Source of the DNA: Emydura subglobosa
Lineage: Eukaryota; Chordata; Testudines; Chelidae
DNA length: 64,000 nt
Assembly (NCBI GenBank): GCA_007922225.1
Contig: ML679970.1
Coordinates: 39,683,143 to 39,747,142, forward strand
Direction of reading: 5' to 3'
The notes under the pieces were generated by a model, which searched no databases, was not told the DNA's origin, and saw nothing but the letters and a program-made list of their open reading frames with translations. Each line of letters starts with the position of its first letter. Position 1 is the stretch's first letter. Position numbers and translations under genes: made by a program. Of the stretch, positions 10,177 to 22,557 are shown piece by piece.

Positions 10177-10965
10177 TTAAGACAAGAAATGTAGTCACGT
10201 GTAGTAGAAATGAACTAAAAATGTAAATAAATTAATGTTTCTTAAATATACTATATAAGATTTAAATACTGCAATGAAATGTGTTCTACAGACTTTCTGT
10301 TCACATTGAAAATAGATGAAAGTTGGCTTGGAAAATGTTTTTGGGAAGAGAGCAAGAGTTGCTATTTTCTTATTTTGATGGCATGTCTGCTACCACTGGA
10401 ACAATATAACTAGAGCTTGGAGGCAAAGAGTTTTTCTGTCCCACAATTTTTTTGAGATTTTGAAACATTTTCCTGTCTCAAATCAGGATGAAAAACTGAA
10501 ATCTCAATTTTCATCATTCTTGTCATCAACAACAACAAAAAAGGTGGAAGTGGGTGTGTGGTTTGGATCATTCTAAATATTTCATTTTGATAATTTCAAA
10601 AATGTATTTTAACATTTTTACTTTTATTAGCTTAATTTAAAAAAAAACAAAACGTTATTGCAAACTGGATAACTGGAATTATTTGTTTAGAAAAAGTCCC
10701 ATTTTAACAATTTTGAAATCTTTGGGTTTTTTCCAAAAGATTTTTGAGTCAAGAAATGTGTCAGTGCTGACTCTTTCCCAGGAAGCTTCTGCTTGTGACA
10801 ACTCAGCATCTTTCAACCAAAATACCCCAAGCATTTTGTGAAAAATATTCCTGACTAGCTCTAAATGCAACAGTTCTTTTCAAAATCAGAAGTCGTCTTG
10901 ACATGTGAACAGACAAGGTTGGCTTGTTTGCAAGACTGGAGAAATACTTACAATTAGGCTTGGCA

Positions 10966-11085
10966 GAATTAGAGTCACAGCGTTTAAGACCAGAAGGGAT
11001 CACCAGATCATCCATTCTGACCTTTTTTATATTACAGGCTGCCAACACCTGTGTCCTAAACCCAATAACCAAAACTAGACCAAAA
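10966..11085 (-). mobile_element. CR1 LINE 3'-end fragment
   Basis: The plus strand reads GAGTCACAGCGTTTAAGACC then AGAAGGGATCACCAGATCAT and CATTCTGACC. This is the reverse complement of the common CR1 3' untranslated end. Confidence 0.7.
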
Positions 11086-12900
11086 TATTGCAAGCCATAA
11101 GAAACTAGACTATTATGTGCAAATTTGTGTCTGTGTCATTCCAATGGATAATATTGAGGTTTATCTTTTAGCATTCTTGTAATCAATTTAAATTTTCACA
11201 TTTGCAGGAAATTATGGGGAGGGTCAGTCAATAATTATTTAATGAGAGTAGAAGATGAGATTCAAAAAGTTAATGCTTCATAACCATTAAAACAAAAATT
11301 GTCAACACCACATATCAAAACAAACAAAGTAAATATTTTTAAATCAAACTGCAATAAGTTCTCAAGCAGCATTTTTCATACTTTGCCTATTGGTAAATCT
11401 TGTTTATTGATAGAAATATTTTGTTGGTTTGCATGTGTATGATGAAATTGACATTTACTGACATTCACCAATAAAAATCTAATCCTTCCAAGCCTACTGA
11501 TAACTGCATTTTAATACAATTAGAGGTTAATGCCTTTCTTCTTCTTTTTTATATTTAGTTTTGATAATATAATCAAGATTTTTTATAAGCATTATAGTGT
11601 AAAGAAAGTTTTTATACTTAGTTTTTTACTTGCAAGTAAAATGCAGGATTTCTATTTACCAATCTGTAAAATATGATTATTAATAAAATGTATGCTGATG
11701 TTAAATTACTTTTGATTTACAATTTAAATGGTGAGATAAATTTAATTGTGATGCTGTGCAGAGATGAACACCCAAATAAGGGGGGGAAATGACTATAAGC
11801 CTTGAATAAAGAAAAATTGTCCAGAAAGTTTGGAAATGACAGGAAAAAGGAGTATAGGTGGCATGAATATTTTATTAAATTAACTTTAGAAAGATTTTAG
11901 CAAAAAGATTTCTGAAACTATGGATTCAGTATGCCACCTGCCGATGAAAGAGGAACAAAGCACTGTTTGATTATTATACTGGATTATAACTGGTGCCAAA
12001 GGCTATCAACACATTTCCATAAGGCAAGATTTAAAACCGTGTCAAATCAATAAAACTGTAATAAACTAACACTTCCAAGCCAGACAGAGTGCAGTTCCAG
12101 TCTTCACGGGAATCTGTGACAGACAGCTACAGTAAAAGATCTGTCTGTTGGCACCTGAGAGATACTTGAGAAGAAGTGTCTTTAACCAACAGAACCTCCA
12201 GTCAACCCCTCTGAGCAAAAATCTAAGAAAGAAACTCTAGATAAACTTTCATAAGGACACTGATGGACAGCAGCACAACTTGGAGCAGCTATGGCAGTGG
12301 TGTGATTATGGGGCAAAAACTGAGGGCCAGGTCCTTCACTGCTGTAAATCTACATTCCTCCAGGAAATCAACTTGGCACTAAGTCTGCAAAAGCATCAAA
12401 AAACCCCAGACCCATTTCTCACTGAATCTTATTTACACAACAAGACTCTACTGATATTTCATTTTTATAGATGGCCAGTAAAAGAAATTACTTAACCTTC
12501 CACAGGAGCTCACTCATGAAAAGGGGCATATTATAACAAGCATAAGAGACTTCCATTTTACAAATGATAGATGTGTCTTTCTAAAATACACAGATAAGGT
12601 CTATAGAAGATGAATGGTGAAATCAGTGATAGGCAGGAAACCTTCTATATTGAGCTAAATAGTTAAGAAAGTAATGAGCAAGTTACCCTATCGTTTAGTA
12701 TTAAACTTATTTCTAAAGGTTGAAGAATTCACAGATCTGTGTACTGCTGAGGGGACTGACCATGGGAAATGAATGGATTGGTTCTTGGTGACTTATGATG
12801 TTTTTCAGAGCTTTTCTCTCATTTTTCTTTCTTTTTTTTCCCCTCAGATGTGTACAAGAAGATCTAGTGTGTCAGACTACTTTACCTACTCCAGGTCTTG
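11086..12900. other. AT-rich intergenic sequence, no gene recognised
   Basis: This is the most AT-rich part of the window, with many short A and T runs. No exon, RNA gene or confidently named repeat is seen. Confidence 0.5.
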
Positions 12901-13289
12901 CCAATCTTCTCCTTGTGAAGGCTGCAAAGTTGTGAGGAGAGATGGCAGTTGAGTGGGGGATTGGGCTGGAAGCCAGCTGCTCTGTTCCCTTTAGCTCCAG
13001 CCCATCCTGTTGCTTCTCATTTTCCTCACACACTCCCACATGTAATTCCCTTCCTTCTTTGGGGTTTCCTTCCTCTCCCTTCTGGGTCCTCTACCCTGAA
13101 TTCCTAATCCACTGGGTCTCCCATCTCTCAAGCACCCTCCCGCACAGACCAAAGGAGTGTCAGGGGTCCAGTTTTCTGTTGGGGGGAGGGGGGGTCCTGG
13201 TGTCTTCCTCCCAGCTCTGGTGGTTGCTGCTCCTTCCTGCTGGTGGCTGTGTGCAGACTCAAGCAGACATCACTGGATCAGCTTTCATG

Positions 13290-13690
13290 CTTCTCTTTGG
13301 AACCAAGAGGGCTAGAAACATAACTTTTTTCTAATGGAAGCTGAGATTCTGATGTCAGCACAGCCTCAATCCTTCTATGGCCAGCCTCCCCCATTCAAAT
13401 ATGAGTAAGGTCCCCAAAAGTCATGAGACTGGCTTGAAAATCATGAGATTTTGAACATCTAGTAAATGATGGGGACTTTTCATTCATCTCCTGGGTCTTG
13501 AGCCTTCAGAGGGTCACGTCTCCCAGCCTTTTCTGCAACCAAAGGGCTAGCAACTTACATTGTTTAAAACAAAAGCAGAGTCTCACATAATTGCAGGACT
13601 CCAGGAGCTGGGGCTTTGAGAAAAAAGAAAACCAAACCTCAAGAGCATGAGCACTGTAATCCAACTCTGCCCCTCCAGGGCTACCCGCCT
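13290..13690. repeat. Probable diverged interspersed repeat
   Basis: The phrases CAAGAGGGCTAGAAACATAA (13303) and CCAAAGGGCTAGCAACTTAC (13538) repeat within this stretch. AATCATGAGATTTTGAACAT matches a pattern I associate with dispersed turtle repeats. Family and limits are uncertain. Confidence 0.35.
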
Positions 13691-13779
13691 CTCTCCATGC
13701 CCCTGGGATGGAGTTTCTCTCATCTGTCCTCCTGGGGGAGTTGTGCCTTTTGAATCTCCTTTCTCACTGCTTGGGGGTA

Positions 13780-14010
13780 AAGCTTTCTAGTGCTTCCTCC
13801 ATCCCCCTTCAGAGCACCACACAGCCCCTCTCTCAGTCCTTCAGTCATCCCCACTCCCTCTCACAGCCCTTCCCCTTCCAGCCACCCTAACCCCCACAGT
13901 CTTCCCCCTCACAGCTCTTCAGACACTCCTTACACCCCACCACCCTTCACCCTTTTCCCCTCTCCCCCTCACAGCCTTCTGAGCTGCTCACAGCCCTTCA
14001 GTCTCTTTGA
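13780..14010 (+). repeat. Pyrimidine-rich imperfect tandem repeat
   Basis: Units of the type CCCTCACAGCCCTTC / TCCCCCTCACAGCTCTTC recur with variable spacing over about 200 bases, giving a strongly C+T-rich plus strand. Open frames across it are serine/proline-rich artefacts. Confidence 0.7.
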
Positions 14011-14019
14011 AGCTTGGGA

Positions 14020-15150
14020 GTAGGGCCTCCTCCCCACTCTGAAAGCTTGAGCTTCAGGGGAGAGAAATCCCTCTGAGGAGGACGAGAGCCTCTGTGGGAT
14101 CCCTCACCTTGCAGGGGGTGGGAGATGGGTGCTTTGTTGGGGATGTCACAGGGAGTGCACTGCCTGCCTCCTCACGCATCCTAGGAGGGCTGCTCTTCCC
14201 CAGGAGTCGGCAAGTTAGACAGGGGATTTCCCCCCAGGCAGGCTGTGAAGAGAAACTTGTGGCCCTGGTACAACATGAGACTTCTCTCCCCCCTGAGCTC
14301 AGACCCTGCTGCAATTATCTTCCCTCCCTCTTTGGAATTTGGGGGATGGATGGAACTTCTCCTGTCAGTGTCAGGCAGGTGCCAGCCCCTCTGAAATCAT
14401 GTCACTCATGAAGAAATAGCAAAAGAAACCCAATGTGTTTCCAAAGCAAGGAACCTGTTCTCTGAATGACCCAATTAAATACGGGCACAGCTGTGAGAAC
14501 CTGTCCCCTGATTCCTTAAAATCTGCAGGAGGAGGCTGGGCAGGGGAGGGGCTGGGGAAGCTTCTAGCTAGAAGCTTTACATTGAAGCAGAGCCAGACCA
14601 GGTAGCTTTAGGGATCGGGCTGTTTCCCCAGTTGTAACAAAGTTCCTTGTTCAGTATTAGGAGAAAGAAATGACTTTTGTGATTGCTTTCCATTGTCACA
14701 TGACTAGAGCTATCAGCTGTACCTGGTTACTGGGATGGTCCTGGTTTGGAGGGACTGTTCCCCGTGGAGGAGCTGGGAGATCAAGGAAGAAGGAGCATGG
14801 ATGGGCCAATAGCAGCAGGCAGCAGCACTGATACCATCTGCAACCAGGTAGGGGAGCAGCATGTTTTGAGGGAGATGGGGACTAGTTTGGAGGAGGGGGC
14901 AGCATGGTTTTGGGAGAAAGGGGATGTTGAGATGGGGAGGGAGCTGCATAGGAAAAACCTTGCTCAATTCCCTCACACACACTGGCACCCCTGTACAGTG
15001 GTCCTGGCTTTTCATCTGAGAAATCTGGTCCCAACAGCTCTAAGGGAAGTTGTAAAAATGCAAGAGAGACTTTTATTTATATAAAAGTTGTGCAGCTGGG
15101 AATCAAGAGAGCAAAGTGGCCACCAGGTGGCTCCCTCACCTAAGACTAGG
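14020..15150. other. Intergenic sequence, no gene recognised
   Basis: No exon, RNA gene or clear repeat is recognised. Confidence 0.45.
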
Positions 15151-15167
15151 AAAGGACAGCACCAGAC

Positions 15168-15240
15168 GTTGTAGCTGATATAATAATACTTGGTCAGTCA
15201 TTTTGCTCTCAGAATAATATATATAGTACGATAGTAAATG
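15168..15240 (+). repeat. Direct repeat, copy 1
   Basis: This 73-base block (GTTGTAGCTGATATAATAAT to ATAGTAAATG) recurs at 15901-15974 in the same orientation with roughly 85-90% identity by eye. The preceding ACAGCACC motif is also shared. The spacing is about 730 bases. Confidence 0.85.
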
Positions 15241-15389
15241 AAATAATCAATTCACACAAGTCTGGTTCTTTTGGGTAATGTTGGTCGCTAATTTGGCTCC
15301 TGAACCACTGAGGTCTGAGTGTCACTGTACTAACTACTTATGCTAAACTATCTGTTCAATCTTGTATTTAGCTGTGACACTCTCAGTAC

Positions 15390-15490
15390 CTTTCCCGACC
15401 TGAAGAAGAGCCGTGAGTAGCTCAAAAGCTTGTCTCTCTCACCAATAGAAGTTGGTCCAATAAAAGACATTACCTCACCCACTTTCTCTC
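15390..15490 (+). repeat. Dispersed retroelement-like end with hammerhead-like motif
   Basis: ACCTGAAGAAGAGCCGTGAG then TAGCTCAAAAGCTTGTCTCT then CCAATAGAAGTTGGTCCAAT and AAAAGACATTACCTCACCCA is a phrase I know as very common in turtle transcripts and genomes. I cannot name the family with certainty; a Penelope-like or SINE origin is possible. Its CTGAAGA ... GCTC-AAAAGC layout is discussed under findings. Confidence 0.6.
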
Positions 15491-15900
15491 TCATGGAAAA
15501 GTACACTGCCATCTGTTGATCTCATCTGTATGTCGGTCGTGCCCATCACCAGAGTTCTTAGACCACAAATGCAACATGCAATCACTTTTTACAATCAAAG
15601 GTTGCAGACCTAAATGAAGACCAAGTCTATATTGAATTTCAGATTTTAAAGATGAGCTTTTTTATTGAGGTACCCAAGACAACTTAAAGCACCTGAAAAG
15701 TTTCTTAATAAGTGAAAAATACCATTTCCTACTTGCTCTGGTAAATCAAAAACGCTGCAGGGTATTTTATTGCCCGATCTTTGGGATGGCAACATGCTGG
15801 AGAGAGTTCATCCCAAAGAGTTATCTTTTTTTAATTTGAAAGTTATAACAGCCTGAAAAAAGGAGCAATACAAACAGCACCGCTGCTACATGATTGACCA

Positions 15901-15974
15901 GTTGTAGCTCATATAATAATAGCTTGTGAGTCATTTTTTGCTCTCAGAATAATATATATAATACTGTAGTAAAA
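15901..15974 (+). repeat. Direct repeat, copy 2
   Basis: Second copy of the block at 15168-15240 (GTTGTAGCTCATATAATAAT to CTGTAGTAAAAG). Confidence 0.85.
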
Positions 15975-16044
15975 GAGGTCAGAGGGAGATCAGAATCAGC
16001 CCCTGTAACATAGTATACTAGATTTAACATCATAATACTTAGCA

Positions 16045-16225
16045 CAATTCATCCACAGATCACAAAGCACTTTGTAAGTCACTGCTCCAAGGAGCCGACA
16101 TTCTGAATCATTAAGTTACTTTAAATTAAATCCAAGGCCACATTGAGTAACTGGTGGAGCTGGGAATCTAACCCATTTCTCCTGCATCTCATTCATGCTC
16201 TCTCCACTGGACTACATTGCCTGCC
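16045..16225 (-). repeat. MIR SINE, reverse orientation
   Basis: CACAAAGCACTTTGTAAGTC, GAGCTGGGAATCTAACCCAT and CTCTCCACTGGACTACATTG are the reverse complement of MIR phrases (tail, core and 5' part). Confidence 0.65.
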
Positions 16226-17639
16226 TTGGGTGGGCCACATACTATGTGCACCCTCCTCATGTAGCTAAATCCTTTTACACCCTTTCAGCCCCATTGATTT
16301 CACTAGGGTTCCAATGGTGTAACTATGGGTAGAATACAACCCGTTGAGTTCCGGGCGGGTTGTGTGTACCCTTCCAAGGGCAGAACACAGCCCTGCCCTC
16401 TATGACCACAATAACTATTTATGGGGCCAAATCTTGGTTGCCTGACTTACTTAAAACTCCCATAGTCTTCAGTAGGAGTATAGGGAGCTCAAGGGATGCA
16501 GGCTCAGGATAAAAGGTTTGCAGCTGTATCTCACACATGCCTCAGGTGGATGGTAAGGCACAAGGCCCAGTTTCTTCTGCCTCCTGAGAAGGTTGGGCAC
16601 TTCTGCTATGTGTGCATCAGTGGAGGAGTCTGGAAGGAGGCAATTGGAGTTTCCCAGAAGTCTCTTAGTCCAGCAGTCCTTGCAGCCTCCTATCTCCTTC
16701 TGCAAATCATTAACCAGATGCAGAGGAGGAATTGAGAGCCTGCAACACCACTTGAAGACAGTGCCAGGCAAAATGGAATTGTTTAAATTCATCTCTCACT
16801 GGTTATCAGAAGACCCAGGCTCACATGGTCAATATGTAAGTGCTATTTTGGCTTCCTGTTGCAGTGAGGAAATGGAACATCGGATGGCGTTTATTTAATC
16901 AATAGCAAAGATGCAGATCGTTAACAGTGATGGGGTCGGGGGGGCCTGGGATAATAACGCATAAAGGAAAACAGATGCAGCCACTGCTGATTTTCAATCC
17001 CAGGCTGCTCCATAATTCTGACAGGCACCTTCTTGCTATGTCGAATACAGCTGCATTGCTTTTCTGTTAATAAAGGGAATCGCAGACTAACCCAGCAATT
17101 TATAACCTGTACATGACCTAGTTACTTCCTGTGTGCTTGCTTCAAATTTCTATTGCTTTAAAAATATAGAAGCAACAATATATAAAAGGTCCTGATTCTC
17201 CAGTCACTTGCACTGGTGTAAATCTGGAATAAAGCCACAGAAGCCAGTAGACCCTCACCAGTTTAAAACTAGAGTGATGACACTCAGGGCCATATGATGA
17301 CTCTTGGATAGCTAACTTAGGAGCCCAATCCTGTAAACCCCTTCAGCTCCTACAGGAGTTGATGTTTTTGCTCAGCAGCAAATTATTAACATCATGAAGG
17401 TTTTAACATTGAGCCATAAGAGTGCAGCAACGGATGATAATATCAGAAATATTGCACTAGGCCTTGGACACCTGCTCTCAAAGGTACAGACAGGCTTTTT
17501 TCTACTGAACAGCCTGTTTGGGTGTTGGAAGATGGCTCCAGGCTACTTTAGATCACTGACACACCACTGACTTCCATGAGCTTGACACAAATTTAGCCTT
17601 GGAGACAATTGCATCCCTTCTTCTTTTCGCTGTACTTCT
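16226..17639. other. Intergenic sequence, no gene recognised
   Basis: There are only short motifs of the 'TTGATTTCACTAGGG ... GGTGTAAC' type (16290, 17210) that recur across the window. No exon or RNA gene is recognised. Confidence 0.45.
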
Positions 17640-17730
17640 GTGTTGTTTGTTGTTGTTGTTTGTAGCTTCTAGGAGACCGTGTCATGGACCAGGACCCACT
17701 GTGCTAGGTGCTGTACAAACACACCAGCAG
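17640..17730 (-). repeat. L3/CR1-like 3'-end repeat
   Basis: GTGTCATGGACCAGGACCCA then CTGTGCTAGGTGCTGTACAA is the same family as at 9840 and 58720. Confidence 0.6.
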
Positions 17731-19114
17731 CCTAACTGTTTGTTATCTGTTTTTTACTTTGGCCTCATGTACCCAATCTACTTTAGAAAGATGACCCTCT
17801 GTCAGGCCATGCATGTTATATAGTACAGGTTGGTCTTGCCTGTGTCGATAAGACAAAACCCCTGTCATTAGAAACATGCTACGAAACCATGCAGCAGCGT
17901 TGAACATTACAGTAATATGTTTCTGTAACCTGACTAAAATGTGTTGGTGTCATCTACACATACAAGACTAACCTGTGCTCAAGTGCAAACAGTGGGGACT
18001 ATTGGGTTATAACATGATCTCTCACCAGGTTAAAATTGCTGGGGAGAGGAGGTTGGCTGAGAGGGTGCTCTGCAACTGTGTGGTCTATTTCCATTCCTCT
18101 CTCCACTTATGCATCCGGGCAGAGTTCCTCTGGGCTGTGTTTGCTGGCTCCCTAGATGCCTTCAAGGAGCAGTGGGTGCTGTCTGGGGTTCTCTGCTCTG
18201 TCCCCTCTTCCGGTTCCCTCCATCAGACCCTTTGACCTCCACGCCCATTCCTGTTTTTTCATTAGTTGTCTCCCATATTCAGTTGAGTCCCGGGCCCAGT
18301 GATTCCTCCCCTTAGGCTGGAAGATTAAAATGGCTGTGAAGACGGGCTTGAATAAGATCAGTACCACCCATTTTGTGTTGGAGGGCTGAGACCAAAGCCT
18401 GGTTTGTTTAGATTGGTAACCGTCTGGAGCCACGCAATCTGTGTACACAATAGAAGGGAATGACGCACGAAGAAAGGCATTGTTGAAAATATCTGTAAGT
18501 GCTCTCCACTTTCCCTATGCTAAATTGTACGCAAAGGCAAACTCTAAAATGCCAGCAGAGCATACTGTGGTACTCAACACTGGCTATTCTAAGTTAATTC
18601 TACCACATAATTGTTGTGAGTCAGGGGCTGGGCAGTGGATATGTCACCTCATTTTCTTTCAGACTTGGCCAGTTGAGTGAGAGGAAGGGGAGGGAAAAAG
18701 GGAAATCCGTCTGTTAAACCCAATGTCTCAGCCAAATGCCTCCTGCAGCTTTGATCGGGTAATATATTCTCTTTCAGTTGTTGCCAGTGGCTGTTGTGTA
18801 GCATTGCTGTGTGCTATTAAATCAGCCCTTTGCTGTATTCTACATAGACCACACTAGTGGTCTCATTAATGCTTTCACTATTTCACCAATATAACTGCCA
18901 TCTGAAAGAGGATCAACTAAAAGGCTTAATCAACCACTTAAATGCAGTGGACAAATTCCACATGGCTAAAAGTGCTTGTCCATCACTGGGGGCATTCTTG
19001 AAATGAGGAACTGAGGCAAACAGCTGCAAGGTTCCAACCTTACTTTGAATTTTAACAGTAACTTTGTTATTCATAATAAAAGTTGTGATTTGTACTCTTA
19101 TATCATCCTCCACT
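17731..19114. other. Intergenic sequence, no gene recognised
   Basis: Nothing with coding, RNA or clear repeat character is recognised. Confidence 0.45.
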
Positions 19115-19300
19115 TTAAGGACCTTGAAGTGCTTTCGGACATTACTTGAGATTCATCATACGTGCAAGAGGTAGGTAAAAATCGCTAGCCTCATTTTACA
19201 GCAGGGGGAACTGAAGAACAGAACAGTGAAGTAACTTGCTGAAGATCACACAGGAAATCGGTTCCAGAGGTCGGGATAGAACTCGGCCATCCTGGCCCCG
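19115..19300 (-). repeat. MIR SINE, reverse orientation
   Basis: CCTCATTTTACAGCAGGGGG, GAAGTAACTTGCTGAAGATC and ACACAGGAAATCGGTTCCAG are the reverse complement of the MIR core and 5' region, preceded by a tail-like AAGTGCTTTCGGACATTA. Confidence 0.75.
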
Positions 19301-20200
19301 ACTCTCTGTTTTAACCATCAAACTGTATTGGGTTTCCCATCTGTATGTACCTTTGTGTTTGAAGACCAGAAAACACAAAGAAAGAGTGAGAAAGGGAAAT
19401 GAAACAAAAATCTCCAGACTGACTGGTTGCAAGTCTTCCCTTTTCCTAGAAGCCACTGCAATCCGTCAGCTAGAAATACATTGTCATCATAGACAGCACT
19501 TCTTCCAATCTTCTTGGTCCATTTGAAATTAGGACATCCTGGCCCTTGCAGTTTTGAGCCAGAAAGCAGAATTGGCAAGTAGGGCATGACAGGGAGAAGA
19601 CAGAAAAGCAGGATGTGGAGGAAGAGGTGGCTCAACACATGCAACTATCACTGTACAGCCTCTGATACAAGATTAGGACTGTTGTACTGCCTCATTATAA
19701 CCAAGTGTGGAGGAGACAGATGAAACCTCCCTGAAGCCTCACTCTTCTCCAGGTGGACCCTATCCTCCATGTTCCTGGTGCTGCAGTACTGTTTATTCAG
19801 CCAATGAGTGACTAAAGCACAAGTTTTCATAGAATCATAGAAATAAAGGGTTGGAAGGGACCTCAAGAGGTCATGTGGTCGAGCTCCTGGTGCTGAGGAA
19901 GGACCAAGTATATCTAGACTACCCTGACAGGTGTTTATCTAACTTATTCTTAAAAACCTTCAGTGATGGATATTCCACAACCTGCCTTTGAAGCCTATTC
20001 GAGGGCTTACCTATCCTTATAGTTAAAAAGGTTTTCATAATATCTAATCTAAATTTCACTTGCAGCAGATTTAGCTGATTACTGCTTATCCTTCTTTCAG
20101 TGAATGTGGAGAACAATTGATCACCGTCCTCTTTATAATGGCCCTTAACATATTTGAAGACTGTTATCAGGTCCCCCCTTCAGTTTTCTTTTCTCAAAAC

Positions 20201-20511
20201 TAGGGGTTCTCAATCTTTTTTTGCTGGGACCCCCTTTGAAAATATTTCAGGCTGTGATGCCTCCATCAAAATGATGCCCCCCAATGCCATGCCACCCTCC
20301 CCATGTCATGCCACCCTTACTTCTGCACTGCTACTGGAGGTGGCACTGCCTTCAGAGCACCTGGACAGCAGCTGCTGTTCTCTGACCACCCAGCCATGTG
20401 CAGGACTGAGAGCCGTAGCCCCGGCATGCGCTGAGACTGACAGCTTGTGACCCCTCATAATAACTTTGTGACCCTTTGAGGGGTCCTGACCCTCCAGTTT
20501 GAGAACCCCTG
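20201..20511. mobile_element. hAT-type MITE nested in CR1
   Basis: Ends TAGGGGTTCTCAA and TTGAGAACCCCTG form the same TIRs as the element at 7970-8153, and the first 50 bases (GACCCCCTTTGAAAATATTT) are shared. The right flank CTTTCCTC is expected CR1 sequence, but the left flank lacks the matching duplication, so a small deletion probably followed insertion. Confidence 0.75.
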
Positions 20512-20570
20512 CTTTCCTCATAGATCAGGTTTTCTAAACTGTTTATCATTTTTGTTGCAGTCCTCTAGAC

Positions 20571-20779
20571 CAGTGTTTCTCAAACTTTTCTCTGCCATGG
20601 CACACCTTGATACCTTTAATTATTTTGTGGCACATCACCATATAGTCTTCAAATGAACTCATGAATATTCATGAGCCAGTTCAGAATTCTTCAAGTAGGT
20701 TTTCAAAAAATTCCGTGGCACCACTGCTCAGGCCTGACGGCACCCCAGTGTGCTGCGGCACCCCGGTTGGGAAACACTG
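20571..20779. mobile_element. hAT-type MITE nested in CR1, perfect target duplication
   Basis: It starts CAGTGTTTCTCAAACTTTTC and ends GGTTGGGAAACACTG. CTCTAGAC stands on both sides (20563-20570 and 20780-20787), an exact 8-bp duplication of CR1 sequence. No coding capacity. Confidence 0.9.
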
Positions 20780-21530
20780 CTCTAGACTCTCTGCAGTTTG
20801 TCTACGTCTTTCTTAAAGAGTGGTTCCCAGAACTGGACACAATACTACAGCTGAGGTCTTGCCAGTGCAAGGCAGAGCAGGCCAATTACCTCCCATGTCT
20901 GACCAATGGCACTCCTCTTTAATACATCCCAAAATGATGTTAGCTTTTTTTGCAATTGCATCACATTATTGACTCATATTCAATTTGTGATCCACTATAA
21001 AACCTAGATCCCTTTCTGCTGTCTACTCCCTCAGTAGTTATTCCCATTTTGTAATTGTGCATTTGATTTTTTTTCTTCCTAAGAGAAGAACTTTGCACTT
21101 GTCTTTATTGAATTTCATCTTGTTGATTTCAAACCAATTATCCAATTTATCAAGGTTGTTTTGAATTCTAATCCTGTCCTCCAAAGTACTTGCAACTCTT
21201 CCCAGCTTGATGTCATCCACAGATTTTATAAGCCTATTCTCCACTCCATTATCCAAGTCATTAATGAAAATATTGAATAGTACTGGACCAGGACTGACCC
21301 CTGCAGGACTCCACTAGATACGTCCCCCACATTTTGACATCAAACCATTGATAGTTACTCTTTCAGACAGTCTTTCAACAAGTTTTTCACCCCCTTTACA
21401 GTAATTTCATCTAAACCACATTTCCCTTGTTTGTTTACAAAAATGTCATTTAGGACTGTGTCAAAAGCCTTACTAAAATCGAGATATATATAACATCTAC
21501 AGCTTCCTCATTTGAGTCACTAATGAATGT

Positions 21531-21930
21531 AAGAACATAAAAATGGCCATATTGGGTCAGACCAATGGTCCATCTAGCTCAGTATCCTGTCTTCCAACAC
21601 TGGCCAATGTCAGGTGCGTCAGAGAGAATGAACAGAACAGGTCATCATCAAGTGATCCATCCACTGTTGCCCATTCCCAGCTTCTGTCAAACAGCAATCC
21701 CTGCCCATCCTGGTTAATAGCCATTAATGGACCTATCCTCCATGAGCTTATCTAGTTCTTTTCTGAACCCTGTTATAGTCTTGGCCTTCACAACATCCTC
21801 TGGCAAGGAGTTCCACAGGTTGATTGTGTGAAGAAATACTTCCTTTTGATTGTTTTAAATCTGTATCCTATTAATGTCATTTGGTGACCCCTAGTTTTTG
21901 TTTTATGAGAAGGAGTAAATAACACTTCCT
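21531..21930 (-). mobile_element. CR1 LINE 3'-end copy
   Basis: The plus strand begins AAGAACATAAAAATGGCCAT then ATTGGGTCAGACCAATGGTC and continues with CATCTAGCTCAGTATCCTGT and CTTCCACAGGTTG-type phrases. This is the reverse complement of a common turtle CR1 3' untranslated region. A second copy is at 56925-57130. Confidence 0.8.
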
Positions 21931-22557
21931 TGGTCCCTCATATAAGGAGAACTTTTTCCCCAAGGGCTTACTACAAGTATTGGGAACATAAACACACTGA
22001 GTCTCTCCTAGATGAGTGGCTGCATGTAGAATACACCTACGTGAATGATAGCTTGGATCAAGTCCAGAAATAATGCGACTCACGCAAAGTCTGCAACGTA
22101 GTGACATTTAGACATGGCAGCGCCTCAGCCATGTCCTAGGGAATTCAGCAGAGAGTCAGTTGCTATGCACAGCTTCTCTTTGAGGTACAATGAAGAAAGA
22201 ACATTCTTCTTTTTTGCCCTAACCGAGGAGGAATCCAACATACTTCTAGTGCCACTTTATAGAGAGAACTAAGGGACTGGAAAACTCATCCTATTCATAG
22301 ACATGCCTCCAAAAATAACCTTCCCTCAAGTAAAGAAAAATACCAACTCTTGGGCTCACATCTCCTCTTTTGGCTACATCTGTGTATCGAATGTTGTCAC
22401 TGAAAACATAGACATCAGCTTGTTAGAAGACCCATTGTTAGAAGACATGGGTGTCTCAGTTTGCTGGCAATTACAAATGCCTGTAATCAAATATGCTTTT
22501 ACCCAGTAAAAAATGGGAGGAACAACTTAATTTTATCCTGTTGGATGAAAACTGGAA

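Larger units (their letters stand above)
19825..21530 (-). mobile_element. CR1 LINE, 3' part with reverse transcriptase remnant
   Basis: The 3' terminus at the left reads, on the plus strand, CATAGAATCATAGAAATAAA then GGGTTGGAAGGGACCTCAAG, the diagnostic reverse complement of the CR1 3' tail. On the minus strand at 21256-21038 a frame encodes the C-terminal part of the CR1 reverse transcriptase (DDIKLGRVASTLEDRI, INKMKFNKDKCKVL). The copy is 5'-truncated, as is normal for CR1, and not functional. Two hAT elements (20201-20511 and 20571-20779) are inserted in it. Confidence 0.88.
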
